Source of the DNA: Dactylonectria macrodidyma
Lineage: Eukaryota; Ascomycota; Sordariomycetes; Hypocreales; Nectriaceae
Assembly (NCBI GenBank): GCA_020744425.1
Contig: JAGMUV010000017.1
Location: 1,475,690 to 1,539,689 of the forward strand
Reading direction: 5' to 3'
DNA length: 64,000 bases
How positions within the stretch are numbered: the first letter of the stretch is position 1; every line of letters starts with the position of its first letter. Position numbers and translations under genes: made by a program. Positions 1-9,982 of this stretch are shown in pieces. Under the pieces are notes generated by a model. That model ran no database searches, was not told the origin of the DNA, and worked only from the letters and a program-made list of their open reading frames with translations.

Positions 1-35
1 ATGCTGTCTCGCTGGACTCGTCATGATGAATTATT

Positions 36-116
36 TTCCGAGACTCGGAAGAAAGGCCTGTGGAACCTGGGGTTTGCAAAAGCTGAATCTCGGAAATGCT
101 GGCGACGTCTCGGATT
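36..116. promoter_or_regulatory. Additional CTCGGA sites with a near-perfect palindrome
   Basis: At 36-50 a 7-bp inverted repeat with a single central base reads TTCCGAGACTCGGAA, giving CCG-N5-CGG. Further copies are CTCGGA at 89-94 and 109-114. The words around the last two (CTCGGAAATGC and GTCTCGGATT) recur near 1776-1796 as CCGGAAATGC and GTCTCGGATT. The sites lie downstream of the aldolase stop, so they may belong to the promoter of a gene to the left of the window. This is inference from motif recurrence only. Confidence 0.35.
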
Positions 117-522
117 TATACCACGCTCACAAACATAACTGTGGGGAATGAGGGGAAGCTAATTCAGGGTGGCGTTACGTCTGCAGGGTAAGTAGAACTT
201 ATGACGTTCGAGTCAGGTCAACAATGTGGCTACTGAGGGTAAATGGGGCTCGAATTGTCGTCATGCGGTGCTATCCATGGACTAATTATTCGTACGAGGT
301 TCTGGTGTTGTAGCTCAATGAATGGTTTTACTGGATAGCCGCGATATTGGGAGTCTCGAGGATCAGTTAGGCTGGTTCTGGCATGACACGTTTTTCAAGC
401 AAGTTCAGACTTGGTCTATTTTACTAATTCGGAGATTTATGTACACAGTTGTTCCTAAGGCACACTACCATGGTTTAATTGCCGTGCCACTGTTATCACA
501 ATGGCCTCAATCATCAAGGGAG

Positions 523-1452
523 CTACTGAGCAACCTTGCTCAAAGACGCTGAGGAGATGGCAGCGTGGATTTCCTGCTCAGCGCCATCAGGAAGCGGCAA
601 AAGAGGAGATCGCACAGTAGCGTGCGACAAGATACCCCTGGCAACTAGCGCGTGCTTCAGAGCAACAGTGCCTTCCATGTGAGACCCGCGATGATAGACA
701 GCCTTCGTCACGGGGAGAAGCTGGTCATGGATCTCTCTGGCCTTCTTATAGTCCTTCGCCTTTCCGGCCTCGATGAGCTGAATCAGTGGCTCCGGAGCAA
801 TGTTACCGTAGCCAACAAGCATACCATCCACATCAAAAGCGGTATGGAGGAGATACTCATCATGGCAGGTAAGAACAGGAATGTTGGGTCGCTCTCTTCG
901 GAAGACGGGGATCTCCGTATCCCATCGTCGCATGTTGCGAACGCCGTTCTTCATGGCAATGACGCCAGGCAGGGCAGCAATGTCCAAAAGCGTCTGCAGA
1001 TTGTAATTCGCCTTGGTGTTATCCGGATACTGGAAGAGGATCAGAGGCAGCTTTGACACCTCGTACACAACCTTGTACCGGTCCTGGGGAGCACCAGGTT
1101 GGTATCCGAATCGCAGCCAGCCGTGAGAAGGATACAGCAGACCGGCCTGAGCACCATTCTCTTTGGCGCGCTTGGCCTCGAGAGCGGCAACCTCAGTACC
1201 TTCTCCAGTGATGCCGGCAATGATGGGGATTTTGTTGTTGACAGACTTGACAAAGGCCTTGATGACGTCGGCTTGTTCGTCAGGGGTCAGGAAAGTACCT
1301 TCGCCGGCATGGCCGAGAACGACGAGACCCTTGACGCCGTCAATGCTGCCGAGCCAAGAGCCAAGTCGCTGGATGGCCTCAAAGTCCACCCGCCCGTCTT
1401 CCGTGAAGGGTGTCACAGGCGCAGGGACAAGACCTTTGAGATCAAAAGACAT
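523..1452 (-). CDS. DapA/dihydrodipicolinate-synthase family aldolase
   Basis: Intronless gene for 309 residues, the usual length of the class I aldolase family that includes DHDPS, N-acetylneuraminate lyase and fungal 2-keto-3-deoxy-sugar-acid aldolases. The N-terminal strand reads GLVPAPVTPFT. The Schiff-base lysine is expected at K168 (IAMKNG) and the catalytic tyrosine at Y142 (LFQYPD). The canonical GTTGE loop is replaced by GHAGEG at 47-52, so the substrate is probably not that of true DHDPS. No targeting signal is seen, so it is likely cytosolic. The reaction expected from the family is reversible aldol cleavage or condensation with pyruvate; the real substrate is not readable. It is divergent from the MFS transporter at 2219 across a promoter rich in TCCGAG motifs, which suggests joint regulation and uptake plus breakdown of one organic acid or sugar acid. 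Confidence 0.9.
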   Translation of the reverse strand: MSFDLKGLVPAPVTPFTEDGRVDFEAIQRLGSWLGSIDGVKGLVVLGHAGEGTFLTPDEQADVIKAFVKSVNNKIPIIAGITGEGTEVAALEAKRAKENGAQAGLLYPSHGWLRFGYQPGAPQDRYKVVYEVSKLPLILFQYPDNTKANYNLQTLLDIAALPGVIAMKNGVRNMRRWDTEIPVFRRERPNIPVLTCHDEYLLHTAFDVDGMLVGYGNIAPEPLIQLIEAGKAKDYKKAREIHDQLLPVTKAVYHRGSHMEGTVALKHALVARGILSHATVRSPLLPLPDGAEQEIHAAISSASLSKVAQ

Positions 1453-1659
1453 TTTGTTTAGTCGATGATTTGAGTTGAAAGAGGAATTGGTGTCTTTAAA
1501 ATAGAATTGGGTCGTGATTTTTTAAGAGATGGAAAAGCTGATGAGTGATGAGTTGCATCTCTTGTGCTGTTCCCATGTCCCCTTTATAAGCGATGAAGAT
1601 GATGGCGTCGCGGCTCGTGCGAGGCATCATGCCGAGCACAACCTCGCCAAGTTAATCCC

Positions 1660-1971
1660 ACCTCGGAGACACTCGGATATCTCAATCATGCCTGACGATA
1701 AAAACAAAGTCCGGAACCCTTTTACGCCTATGGTTGGGAGCCATCATCGAAGTCACCGCAAATCCGAGCACAGGCTCCGGAAATGCGTCTCGGATTCCCG
1801 GATTCGTGACCCACGCCTCCGAACTAAACGTAATGACCGCGCCACCAGCGCGTTCAGTCTAAGTCGAATTCTCTGATGATTTTGTCTAAACGAGAAACCT
1901 CTAGCTTGCCTGGGAATAGCTCCGGATTCTCTACATGATCACTTCATTCGCCAAACTTTTCCGAGTCACGG
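1660..1971. promoter_or_regulatory. Cluster of TCCGAG/CTCGGA hexamers in a divergent promoter
   Basis: The 766-bp interval between the aldolase and transporter start codons carries repeated hexamers of the type CTCGGA or its complement: 1662-1667, 1672-1677 (a direct pair spaced 4 bp), 1763-1768 (TCCGAG), 1789-1794, 1818-1823 (TCCGAA) and 1959-1964 (TCCGAG). Related TCCGG sites lie at 1710, 1776 and 1921. The last hexamer belongs to a CCG-N5-CGG inverted arrangement at about 1961-1971. CGG triplets in pairs are the classical target of Zn2Cys6 regulators. The regulator cannot be named from this sequence. Confidence 0.5.
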
Positions 1972-2218
1972 CCTTCTTCCGCTTCTCCAGAGTTGAGGGA
2001 CAGGGCTTTCTCCGCATTTCCCCAGAAACCTGGGGAACAACAGGTGGCTTCAGACTGTTGAGATTGGAAAGTGGCTTCATGGTTCCTTGCAAGAAAGGCA
2101 CCCTAAAAAGCAGTGGTCACGACTGTGTGGTATAAGTATCCGGGTTCTCCGCACCCTCCAGTGGACTGAAGTTCTCATCCCACACTCTCAATCTCGAACT
2201 AGACGCAGAGACTTCATT

Positions 2219-4028
2219 ATGACACACAACAAGGGTTCGATGGAGGTCGGTGACCTGGAGGCCATCGCGCATGAGAAGACCGGAGTCATCCATGATGAGC
2301 ATCAACGAGGCGGCCTGTCCCACGAGGACTGGGAGTTTCTCAACACGTTCCCTGATGAGCACAAGAAGAAGATCATCCGCAAAGTTGATGCAAGCTCACC
2401 ACTTCTGCATTCCTAACCACTCGCTAACTGTTCCTAGTTGCGGTTGGTTCCTATGCTGGTCCTCTTGTACCTCATTGCGTACCTGGACAAAACGAACATC
2501 GGTATGGCCTATTATTCAATGCCGGATGTTAATGGGAAAGCTGACTTGACTTTAGGAAACGCGAAGATTGAGGGTCTCACTGTTGACCTGGGCCTCAAGG
2601 GAATCCAATACAATGTTGTCGTCGCCATTTTCTTCATTCCGTTTGTGCTTTTTGGTAATAAAGCCTTAACCTCCAAGCAATATTGTGTTGCTAACCTTAT
2701 CGGCAGAGGTCCCGTCCAACATGATCCTCCATAGGTTCAAGAGGCCGTCTTGGTACATGGGTGGCATTGTCTTTGCCTGGGGCACCGTCATGACCCTGAC
2801 CGGAATTGTGCAAAACTACGCAGGACTGCTGGTCATTAGATTTCTCCTGGGTGTCTTTGAGCAAGTGACTTCGTGATTCTAGCCTCTGCAAACTTTGCTA
2901 ACTTGTTGTAGAGCGGGTTTCCTTCCCGGTGCGATCCTCATCATCTCCAACTGGTACCTCCCGAACGAGACTCAAGTCCGAATCGCAATTCTGTACACAT
3001 CGGCCGCCACAGGCGGTGCATTCTCCGGACTCCTCGCTTTTGCCATTGCCAAGATGGATGGCGTGGCTGGGCTCGAGGGCTGGCGCTGGATTTTCATCCT
3101 AGAAGGCATCTTCACCGTTGTTGTCGGCATCATGTGCATCTTCATGCTCTGCGATACTCCAGCGCTCTCTGGGAGATGGCTCAGCGCCGAAGAAATTCGA
3201 TATCTTGAGCTCCGACAGCTTAGCCGTCGCGTCACCTCCCCTAGCGACTACAAGGACAGCGACAGCCACTTTCCCCTCGCAATCTTCAAGGACATCCTTT
3301 TCGACTACAAGATCTATCTCCTCACCTTTGCCAACTGGTCGAATGCTGTTCCAAACTACGCCATGAAGTTCACCATGCCCAGCATCCTCACGGGTATGGG
3401 ATATACCTCCTCCAAGGCGCAATTGATGACAATCCCTCCCTATGCAGTTGGCGCTATGTCTGCCTATGGGTTCGCAATCTTCGCAGACAAGTACTCTTGG
3501 CGTTATCCCTTCATCATCGGGCCACAATGCTGTCTGGTCACTTCATTCATCATTCTCTTCGTCAAGTCTGGCAATATTGAACAAAATATTGGCGTGTGCT
3601 ATTTCGCCGTCTGTCTGGCATGCTTTGGGTAAGCCTTTCACTCGGAAACTGAAAACTACATGAATCTAACTTCCTGCAGCATGTATCCTATTCTTCCGGG
3701 TGTCAACGCCTGGAACGTCGCCAACACGCCCGACCCTGCCAAGAGATCCATCAACATTGGGCTTTTGGTGTGCATTGGTAACATTGGCGGCCTGATTGGA
3801 TCGTACATTTACCTTGATAGCGAAGCGCCTCGCTATCCCACCGGATACGGCACGTCTCTTGCCTTTGGCTTAGCTGGCATTTTTGCGGCGACACTTCTCG
3901 AGTTTCTACTCAAGAGGGATAATGCTGAGAAGGCCAAATTGACAGAGATGGATATTCGAGAGAGGTACACAGAGGAAGAGTTGCAGCGTCTGGGTGAAAA
4001 GAGCCCTTTGTTCAAGTATGCGCTGTAA
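2219..4028 (+). CDS. MFS anion:cation symporter, Dal5/Tna1-type permease
   Basis: Six exons (2219-2383, 2438-2501, 2556-2654, 2707-2860, 2912-3628, 3680-4028) join in phase to 515 residues. An acidic cytosolic N-terminus precedes LVLLYLIAYLDKTNIGNAK, the TM1 signature of the allantoate/nicotinate/pantothenate permease family. The loop after TM4 has AGFLPGAILIISNWY, then GWRWIFILEG at TM6. About twelve hydrophobic segments are present. Expected role: proton-coupled import of an organic anion at the plasma membrane; the substrate is not readable. The fourth intron (2861-2911) starts with GCAAGT, a GC-AG intron; the four other introns start with GT. Divergent from the aldolase, with a TATA-like stretch (GTATAAG) about 90 bp upstream of the ATG. 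Confidence 0.92.
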
Positions 4029-4446
4029 CTTGAACTCTGGACTTATGACAACGGGCGCAGTACAAATGCAACCAACTGTTTAATCTCAAGTTCAGCATAT
4101 TCAATATCAATTCTGAACTACTTACTCAAGGACCTGGTTTCCTTACGCCATTTGATCTTTGCTCACTACCTCCATATCGCCTCGTGCGTTTATCTGAATA
4201 GTTCATTCTTCTATGTTAACCATACAAACGGATTTTCACAGGTTGATGCCCGAATTCCGACACTGTTGACAACACCAGTATATTTATATAGAACCGGGGT
4301 TCTTGACACCCGCCCTAGTACCAAACCTATCAAAAACAAACGCCGTGAACCCATAAATAGTACCCTCTTGTTAAATTTGCATAATTCATACCAATATTCC
4401 ATGTCATCATTCCTCGTACACTTTGCATCACTGTTGGGCTACTCAT

Positions 4447-5283
4447 CTAGCAACTATCCTTGCCGACGATGACGTTCCAGTCCTGATTATGGAATCGTTG
4501 ACCTATTTCCCATCATTAAGCCCAATTCATGAATTGGCATGGCTTGCAGAATTTACCTTGAACCCTCGGCTCCCAGTCGTACCAGCCACATTTGTCGATG
4601 ATCTTTTCGGCGCTGTAGGCTATGTACCTGCATGGAACATTGATCTTCTTCTTGGTGTCATTGCAAAGCCAAATCGCAGAATTCCACGAGCAGGTGAAAC
4701 GCTGGCACTTTTTAGGCCCGGCCTCGACTACGCAGTTGGCACCAAACCAGTTGTCTTTGATGTAGTCGATTCCGTCACGAATGGCAAGGGTTGCGGCGGA
4801 GCCGCGTCCACCCCATCTGCAATTTGTTTCGCCCTACATTCACAAAGGTCAGTACGGAAAGAGATATTGAGTTTCAGGCCCCTACCTCTTTTGCTCGCTT
4901 GTCAAAATTATTGGACGCATGGAAGTCATCAATATCCATCTCATCGGGGCGTTCATCTTTTTTGACCTGCTCGGGTTCTTCCAATTCGCGACTATATAAA
5001 CCGCCCTCAACGACACTGGTCTCGGAGAAGACATCCTAGGGTCTATCAGCATGACTCTGCTCCATATTAGTCGAGAAATATAATGAGTCACCTTGATTGG
5101 TCCCGGTATTACCACCTTTTCAACAGTCTTGGCAGACCTGATTGCTGGTGGAAGTAGCTGTCAACTTGTTAATCAATCACCTTTCAGAGATACGCTTTTC
5201 TAGCATTCAGCTAGGCAAGTCTAACGCACCGAGGCGGATGCTAATGCGGCGTAAAACACTGTAAGGATGGCGCTGGCTTTCAT
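4447..5283 (-). CDS. Cysteine-rich secreted pre-pro-protein, possibly KP4-like fold
   Basis: Five exons (5230-5283, 5092-5157, 4886-5035, 4557-4833, 4447-4502), four introns of 52-72 nt with canonical ends, total 603 nt, 200 residues. Residues 1-18 form a signal peptide (Met-Lys start, hydrophobic core, Ala-Ser end). Residues 19-87 are an acidic pro-region ending in Asp-Lys-Arg at 85-87, a kexin-type cleavage site. The predicted mature part, about 113 residues, has eight cysteines, the last being the C-terminal residue, which suggests four disulfides. Mature length, an early Asn-Cys, helices alternating with cysteines and a Cys terminus recall KP4-like small secreted proteins and other fungal effectors, but the family assignment is tentative. 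It was assembled by hand from splice signals, and no single exon exceeds 277 nt. It could act in fungal-host or fungal-fungal interaction. Confidence 0.72.
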
Positions 5284-7485
5284 GATGTCTGTGGAGGGTT
5301 GGGGTGGTGATAGAGGCAGGCGATTTCTAGTATGAACGTTGCAGGTCTTGACTGTGATGATGGACCTGGAATGCGGAAGGATCCGTCACTACTTATATTA
5401 CATTTCTCCTCATCACCAACATAGATACTCAACTCTTTGTCCTACTGCCTTTGCCATCTGCACGCGTGACCACGTTCATTGCGCCCTTGCCTGCTCCACA
5501 GACACATTCCTACCGCTTCGTAGCCCGATCAGCCTCGTATGGTCCGCTGCCAATGCCCAGCCGACTGCCAGCGAAGCAATTCATGACACCAACATTTGAT
5601 GATGGCAAAGAAACTCTCGCCGTGTCCGAGAATAGTTTCTGCATCTTAGCATAGCCTCAGGAGTAGCTTGTTTCACCTTTTTTAGCACCAGTCTCCACCT
5701 TGACACGTTGGTGACTGGAGAAACGAGGTCGAGGTACGGGGAAAATTTTCTTTTTTCACTGATGATTTGGCTCAACGCTAGACCCTTGATCCCAGATCAT
5801 AGTTTGTACAACGCAGCATCAAATGGCATCGTGCATCGTAAGCATAAACATGCCTTTTTTGGGCCGCCAACACTACACTAGGTCCCACGACGGCTGGGGC
5901 CTAAATCAAGACTTGCTAGTTGGCATATACCTTTTTTGAGATCATGAAGCCGTTGACTGTGCAGTTATGCTGGTTGCGTGTTGTCTCACTGATCAGGAAG
6001 CGAGCTTTGCATGCCACCGAGACCCTGTCAAGACAGTGCAGGGATGATAACACTGAAATTCGATCATGGAACAAAATGTTCTTCTATCAGAACATCAACT
6101 CGGGCACTTCCTTTTTCAAAATGGAATTCCACACTCTTATTCTCGTGCGCATGGAGCCAATATGAGAGTGATGCTTGCGATAGTTGTGGTGATGATATTC
6201 TATCTTGGACATCACATGGGCTTCTGCACAGTGGAGAGTTTTCCATTACCAACCCCGTTTTACGCACTCCTAATAGTAGGAATCAGCCTAAAATTCTAGT
6301 TGGTATTTTTAGCCGTCACTGACGCCATTCCTTGTTAGTTACAGATATAGGGCGACGCGATTCGTGACACACATGGCACTGACCAGAGTACACGGAAATG
6401 GTCGCGAGCATGGTTCTACCAACGGTAATAGCGAGAACTCTATGAATAGGCCTACACTTAACAGAATGGACGAGATCAAGATTAATCTTTGAAAATGCCT
6501 CACGTCTTCGGCCGACAACAGTGCCCTTTTAGAATGCAAATGTTTGATTGACTTTCAAGTTCTGCGACGTACCAATTGATCACCAACTTCACTCTAGCTA
6601 TCACTTCTTCCACATCAAACGACAGAAACGCCAGATGGTTATCATACTTATGTGACCTGTGGTAGGGCTCCTTGATCGAAAGGGGAATCTATTTCTCGAC
6701 TTGAGGTCTGCGTCCAGTGATTACTATGGCATCTATATAAGTTGTGTATTTTCTCAAGTTATTACTCTGGAGGCTACAACGACACAACCTTTATCTTATC
6801 AAGTAAACACCTTTCTTTCCATTTTAAGTTATTGCACCGTCATGATTGTAAACCATGTCGCTCAACTGCAGCTTGCAGGTTAAGTAACCCTGTCACTCTG
6901 CAATCCTGACAAGCCATTCCTGATACGTGACTTAGCGAGCTGTAGAATAATCTATGATCTGATTCTTTGACGCGTGGATTGAGTTTGGCAGCGAAAAGTT
7001 AGACAGGTCGATTTGACAGGGTTTGTGGCGCAGTACAAAACTGTTGATGATTCAATACCTCCTTCCACCCCCAACGCGATTCAATCCTCCATGAATAGAC
7101 CACGGTTATATCCATTCCTCTTGGAACACGTCACAGAGCTGTTGATGGAGCCTTCATATTACTTACTTACACTACACCACATCTCTTACCATGGCAATTC
7201 GGAATTACTCCCACACCCAATCCTTCTTCTCCGCTACCGCAAGGTTGTCTATGCACCCATGTATGTGACCAGGGACCAATATCTGGATTAAGCAATCCGC
7301 CGATGCACCGCGAAACTTCCCTTGGCAACCGAGAAATTGAATCGAGCTTAGTTGCCCCATGCCATACCCCTCTTCTGGTGATGGTGACATCCGTTCTCCT
7401 CTCTTCGTTCACTCTATGGACAGTCTCCCACATCTTTTCGCTATCCATCGGACATTGGCTGGCAGTGTCTTGAGGGAACGATATC
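5284..7485. other. Intergenic, no supported gene
   Basis: Only short open frames without recognisable domains or a convincing exon structure are seen. The right end (about 7000-7485) is presumably the old promoter of the broken methyltransferase. The first 100-150 bp serve as promoter for the minus-strand secreted protein, with an AT-rich TATA-like stretch near 5393-5400. Confidence 0.5.
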
Positions 7486-9023
7486 ATGGCAGCACCACAG
7501 GACCCAATCGAGCTGGTAAGTGAGGCTTCTTTGTGCATCAAAGCCAACCAAAGCGCCAGCGGGCTATTGACGGATCATGCCACATCCGGATCTAACGACC
7601 GACTTAGGACCCAAATGCCTCCGCCCCTGAAGGCGATGATGACTCTATCACCGATGCTCAAAGGTGAGTGAATATATCGAAGGAAAAATATACTTTCGCA
7701 AGTCTACCTCAGCTCACTAGGCAAACTGACAATCACCAGTCGACTCTCATCCACTGCCTCCATCACGTCGAGTCTTTTAGTATACCGCCATTTCCGTGGA
7801 AGATCGTACCAAACCACCACACTAGCGAGTACTGGTCGGCAATCTGAAAAACATCTCGGTGCTGTGTTATCAATAATTCTAACTCGTCCTAGGCTTCCAA
7901 ATGGCGATAAGCATATCGAAGGCTTTGATGTCTCGTATGTATGACCCAGTTGTAGACGATGAGTTCCCATTGACCAGGTTGTTGGCAGTCATCAGTGGAT
8001 CACCATGATGTTAGGCGATAGGCTATATCTCCCTCCTATTGGAGCCAATCCGCAGGTAAATCGTTACGGATGTCATATTTGGTTAATCGCAAACTGAATA
8101 TGAGCAGCACATTCTAGACATTGGTACCGGAACAGGGATCCGGGCCATGTTCGTGACTATATGATGAAATCTCCGAACACTCAGCATCTAACACCAGTAT
8201 AGAGACATTGCAGATGAATTCCCCTCGGCTGAAGTCATCGGCACTGACATTTCGCCCACTCAGCCCAGGTGGGTGCCTCCTAACCTCGAATTTCAGATAG
8301 ATGATGCACAGCAAGGCTGGACCTTCGAGCCTGAGTCCTTTGACTTCATTCATGTTCGCTATATGCAAGGCTCTATTGATGACTGGACCAAGTTGGACAA
8401 GCAGATGGACAAGTTTCTGAAGCCAGGCGGCTGGTTTCAGCATATTGAGCCCGAAATTGCTCTTCAAAGCGACAACTCCGAGATTGAAGTGGGAGATAAT
8501 CAGTGAGTTCCAATTACTCTGTGCCTCATCTCAGCGTTCATCTGGACATCCGCAGACTGTCTTTCACTATCTTTAATGACTCTATCCGTAACTAATGACC
8601 GCTTAGCATATTCACGCAATGAGCGCAGTTATTCAATGATGTTGGGGACAAGATCTGCCGCAGCTTCAAAGTTGATGACACCATCATGAAACAATGCTCG
8701 CAAGACAGGGTTCACTGACATCACACACAAAAAGTTCAAAGTGTCGTACGGCACCTGGCCCAAGGATAAGCAGCTCAGAGATTGGGGTCAATACACGGCA
8801 TTTTACTTGGACCCAAGCTTAGATGGCTTCGCCATTTATCCCATTGATCAAATTTTGGGATGGAGCCTCGAGGAGGTTGAAGTCCTGGTTGCTAAGATGC
8901 GCAGTGGTGTCCGCAACCCCAAGAACATGGTCTTTGGCAATGTGTGCGTAATCTGATATTGGACTTGGGGGATATTACTAATTTCGGCGGAACAGTCACG
9001 CTGTGTACGGGAGAAAACCATAG
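7486..9023 (+). pseudogene. LaeA-like SAM-dependent methyltransferase, broken
   Basis: The exons follow the layout of fungal TAM/LaeA-like class I methyltransferases: start 7486; acidic leader (DPNASAPEGDDDSITDAQ); STASITSSLL at 7740; SAM motif I LDIGTGTGI at 8114-8140; motif II VIGTDISPTQP near 8239; post-motif DFIHVRYMQGSIDDW; LKPGGWFQHIEPE; ending VYGRKP-stop at 9023. Most splice junctions are intact, for example 8056-8107, 8149-8212, 8503-8606 and 8944-8995. Three lesions break it: a one-base frameshift near 7826 before the expected EYW motif, a TGA at 8620-8622 where the family usually has Trp, and a frameshift between about 8690 and 8712 before the GFTDITHKKFKV segment. The first-motif residue after GTGI is Arg instead of the usual Trp. 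It probably acted on a small molecule or a regulatory partner in secondary metabolism; now likely inactive. Confidence 0.75.
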
Positions 9024-9982
9024 CTGCCCACCAAGTATGCCTCGCTGGATGCAGGGACAGACACATCTATAACAGCACCAGTTTGAAGATGAGTCGAATC
9101 TTGAGGTATGGAAAAAGATAAAAGGGGCAGTGAGCGATATTCTAAGTAACATGTTTGGATCAGAGTGCCATTTTCAAACAGGGCGGAACGACACTTTGGT
9201 AGTTTGGCTTCATCGTGGCGAATACAATTATGCAACGGGTTACGCCCCGTAGTTGATAGACTAAGTTGTTAAAACAAATCACTCTAGCCATAGGAGTCAG
9301 TAATTATCCGATGTTTGAAGGTCAACAGTGAGCAACCTTTCGATGTCATAGTTATTACACCTAGTGAAGAATCATCCACCTCAATAAAAATCAAGTTACC
9401 GCTCTTTATAGCTGCCTGATTCCAAGGCGTTGTTTCCCCACGCTTGGGTTAGTACCTGGGCCCGGCTCCTGGGCCGGCGACCAACTTATATATTTATCTT
9501 GATTCAAGCTTCCTCACTCAAAAGAGCTAGAAAAGCTCGATCTTTGGCAACCATGGAAGCGTTGAGTCTTAAAATGCTTGAGTCGTGACGAAACCTGTCT
9601 TTTCTTTACTTTGTGCCTGCAGCAACTTGCCCCTATGGAGCGAACAACACATCGAATGATAGAGCCCAAGATCCTTGATGGTGCTCTTATTCAAGCCATC
9701 AGTTGAACTGGTGACGGTCCTGGCAAGATTACACATAGATATCGAACGTTTAAATATGTTGAAAGAAAAAAGACTCAACGTGCGATGCCAGATATTGAGT
9801 ACCTAATTATTATAGTTATGTACATTGAGTTTTTTCTGCTTATAAGATAAATGACATGACTTGAAAAAAACTTGAAACCCAAAAGCAGAATAGGCATTGG
9901 GCTTAAGAAGTGCTAGAACTACAACAGAAACTATAAGTATGCTACTTTATTAGCAAGTTGCCTTTGAGGAGTGGACAGCCAC
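9024..9982. other. Intergenic, no supported gene
   Basis: No coding segment is supported. The stretch is moderately AT-rich toward 9780-9960. It separates two pseudogenes that face each other (plus-strand methyltransferase, minus-strand NLR-like gene). Confidence 0.5.

Noticed and set aside
652..1461. Plus-strand open frames opposite the aldolase
   Set aside because: Antisense shadows of a conserved minus-strand gene; no domain and codon use follows the aldolase.
4423..4965. 180-codon plus-strand ORF
   Set aside because: It overlaps the spliced minus-strand secreted-protein gene, whose signal peptide, introns and cysteines give a coherent product; the plus frame shows none.
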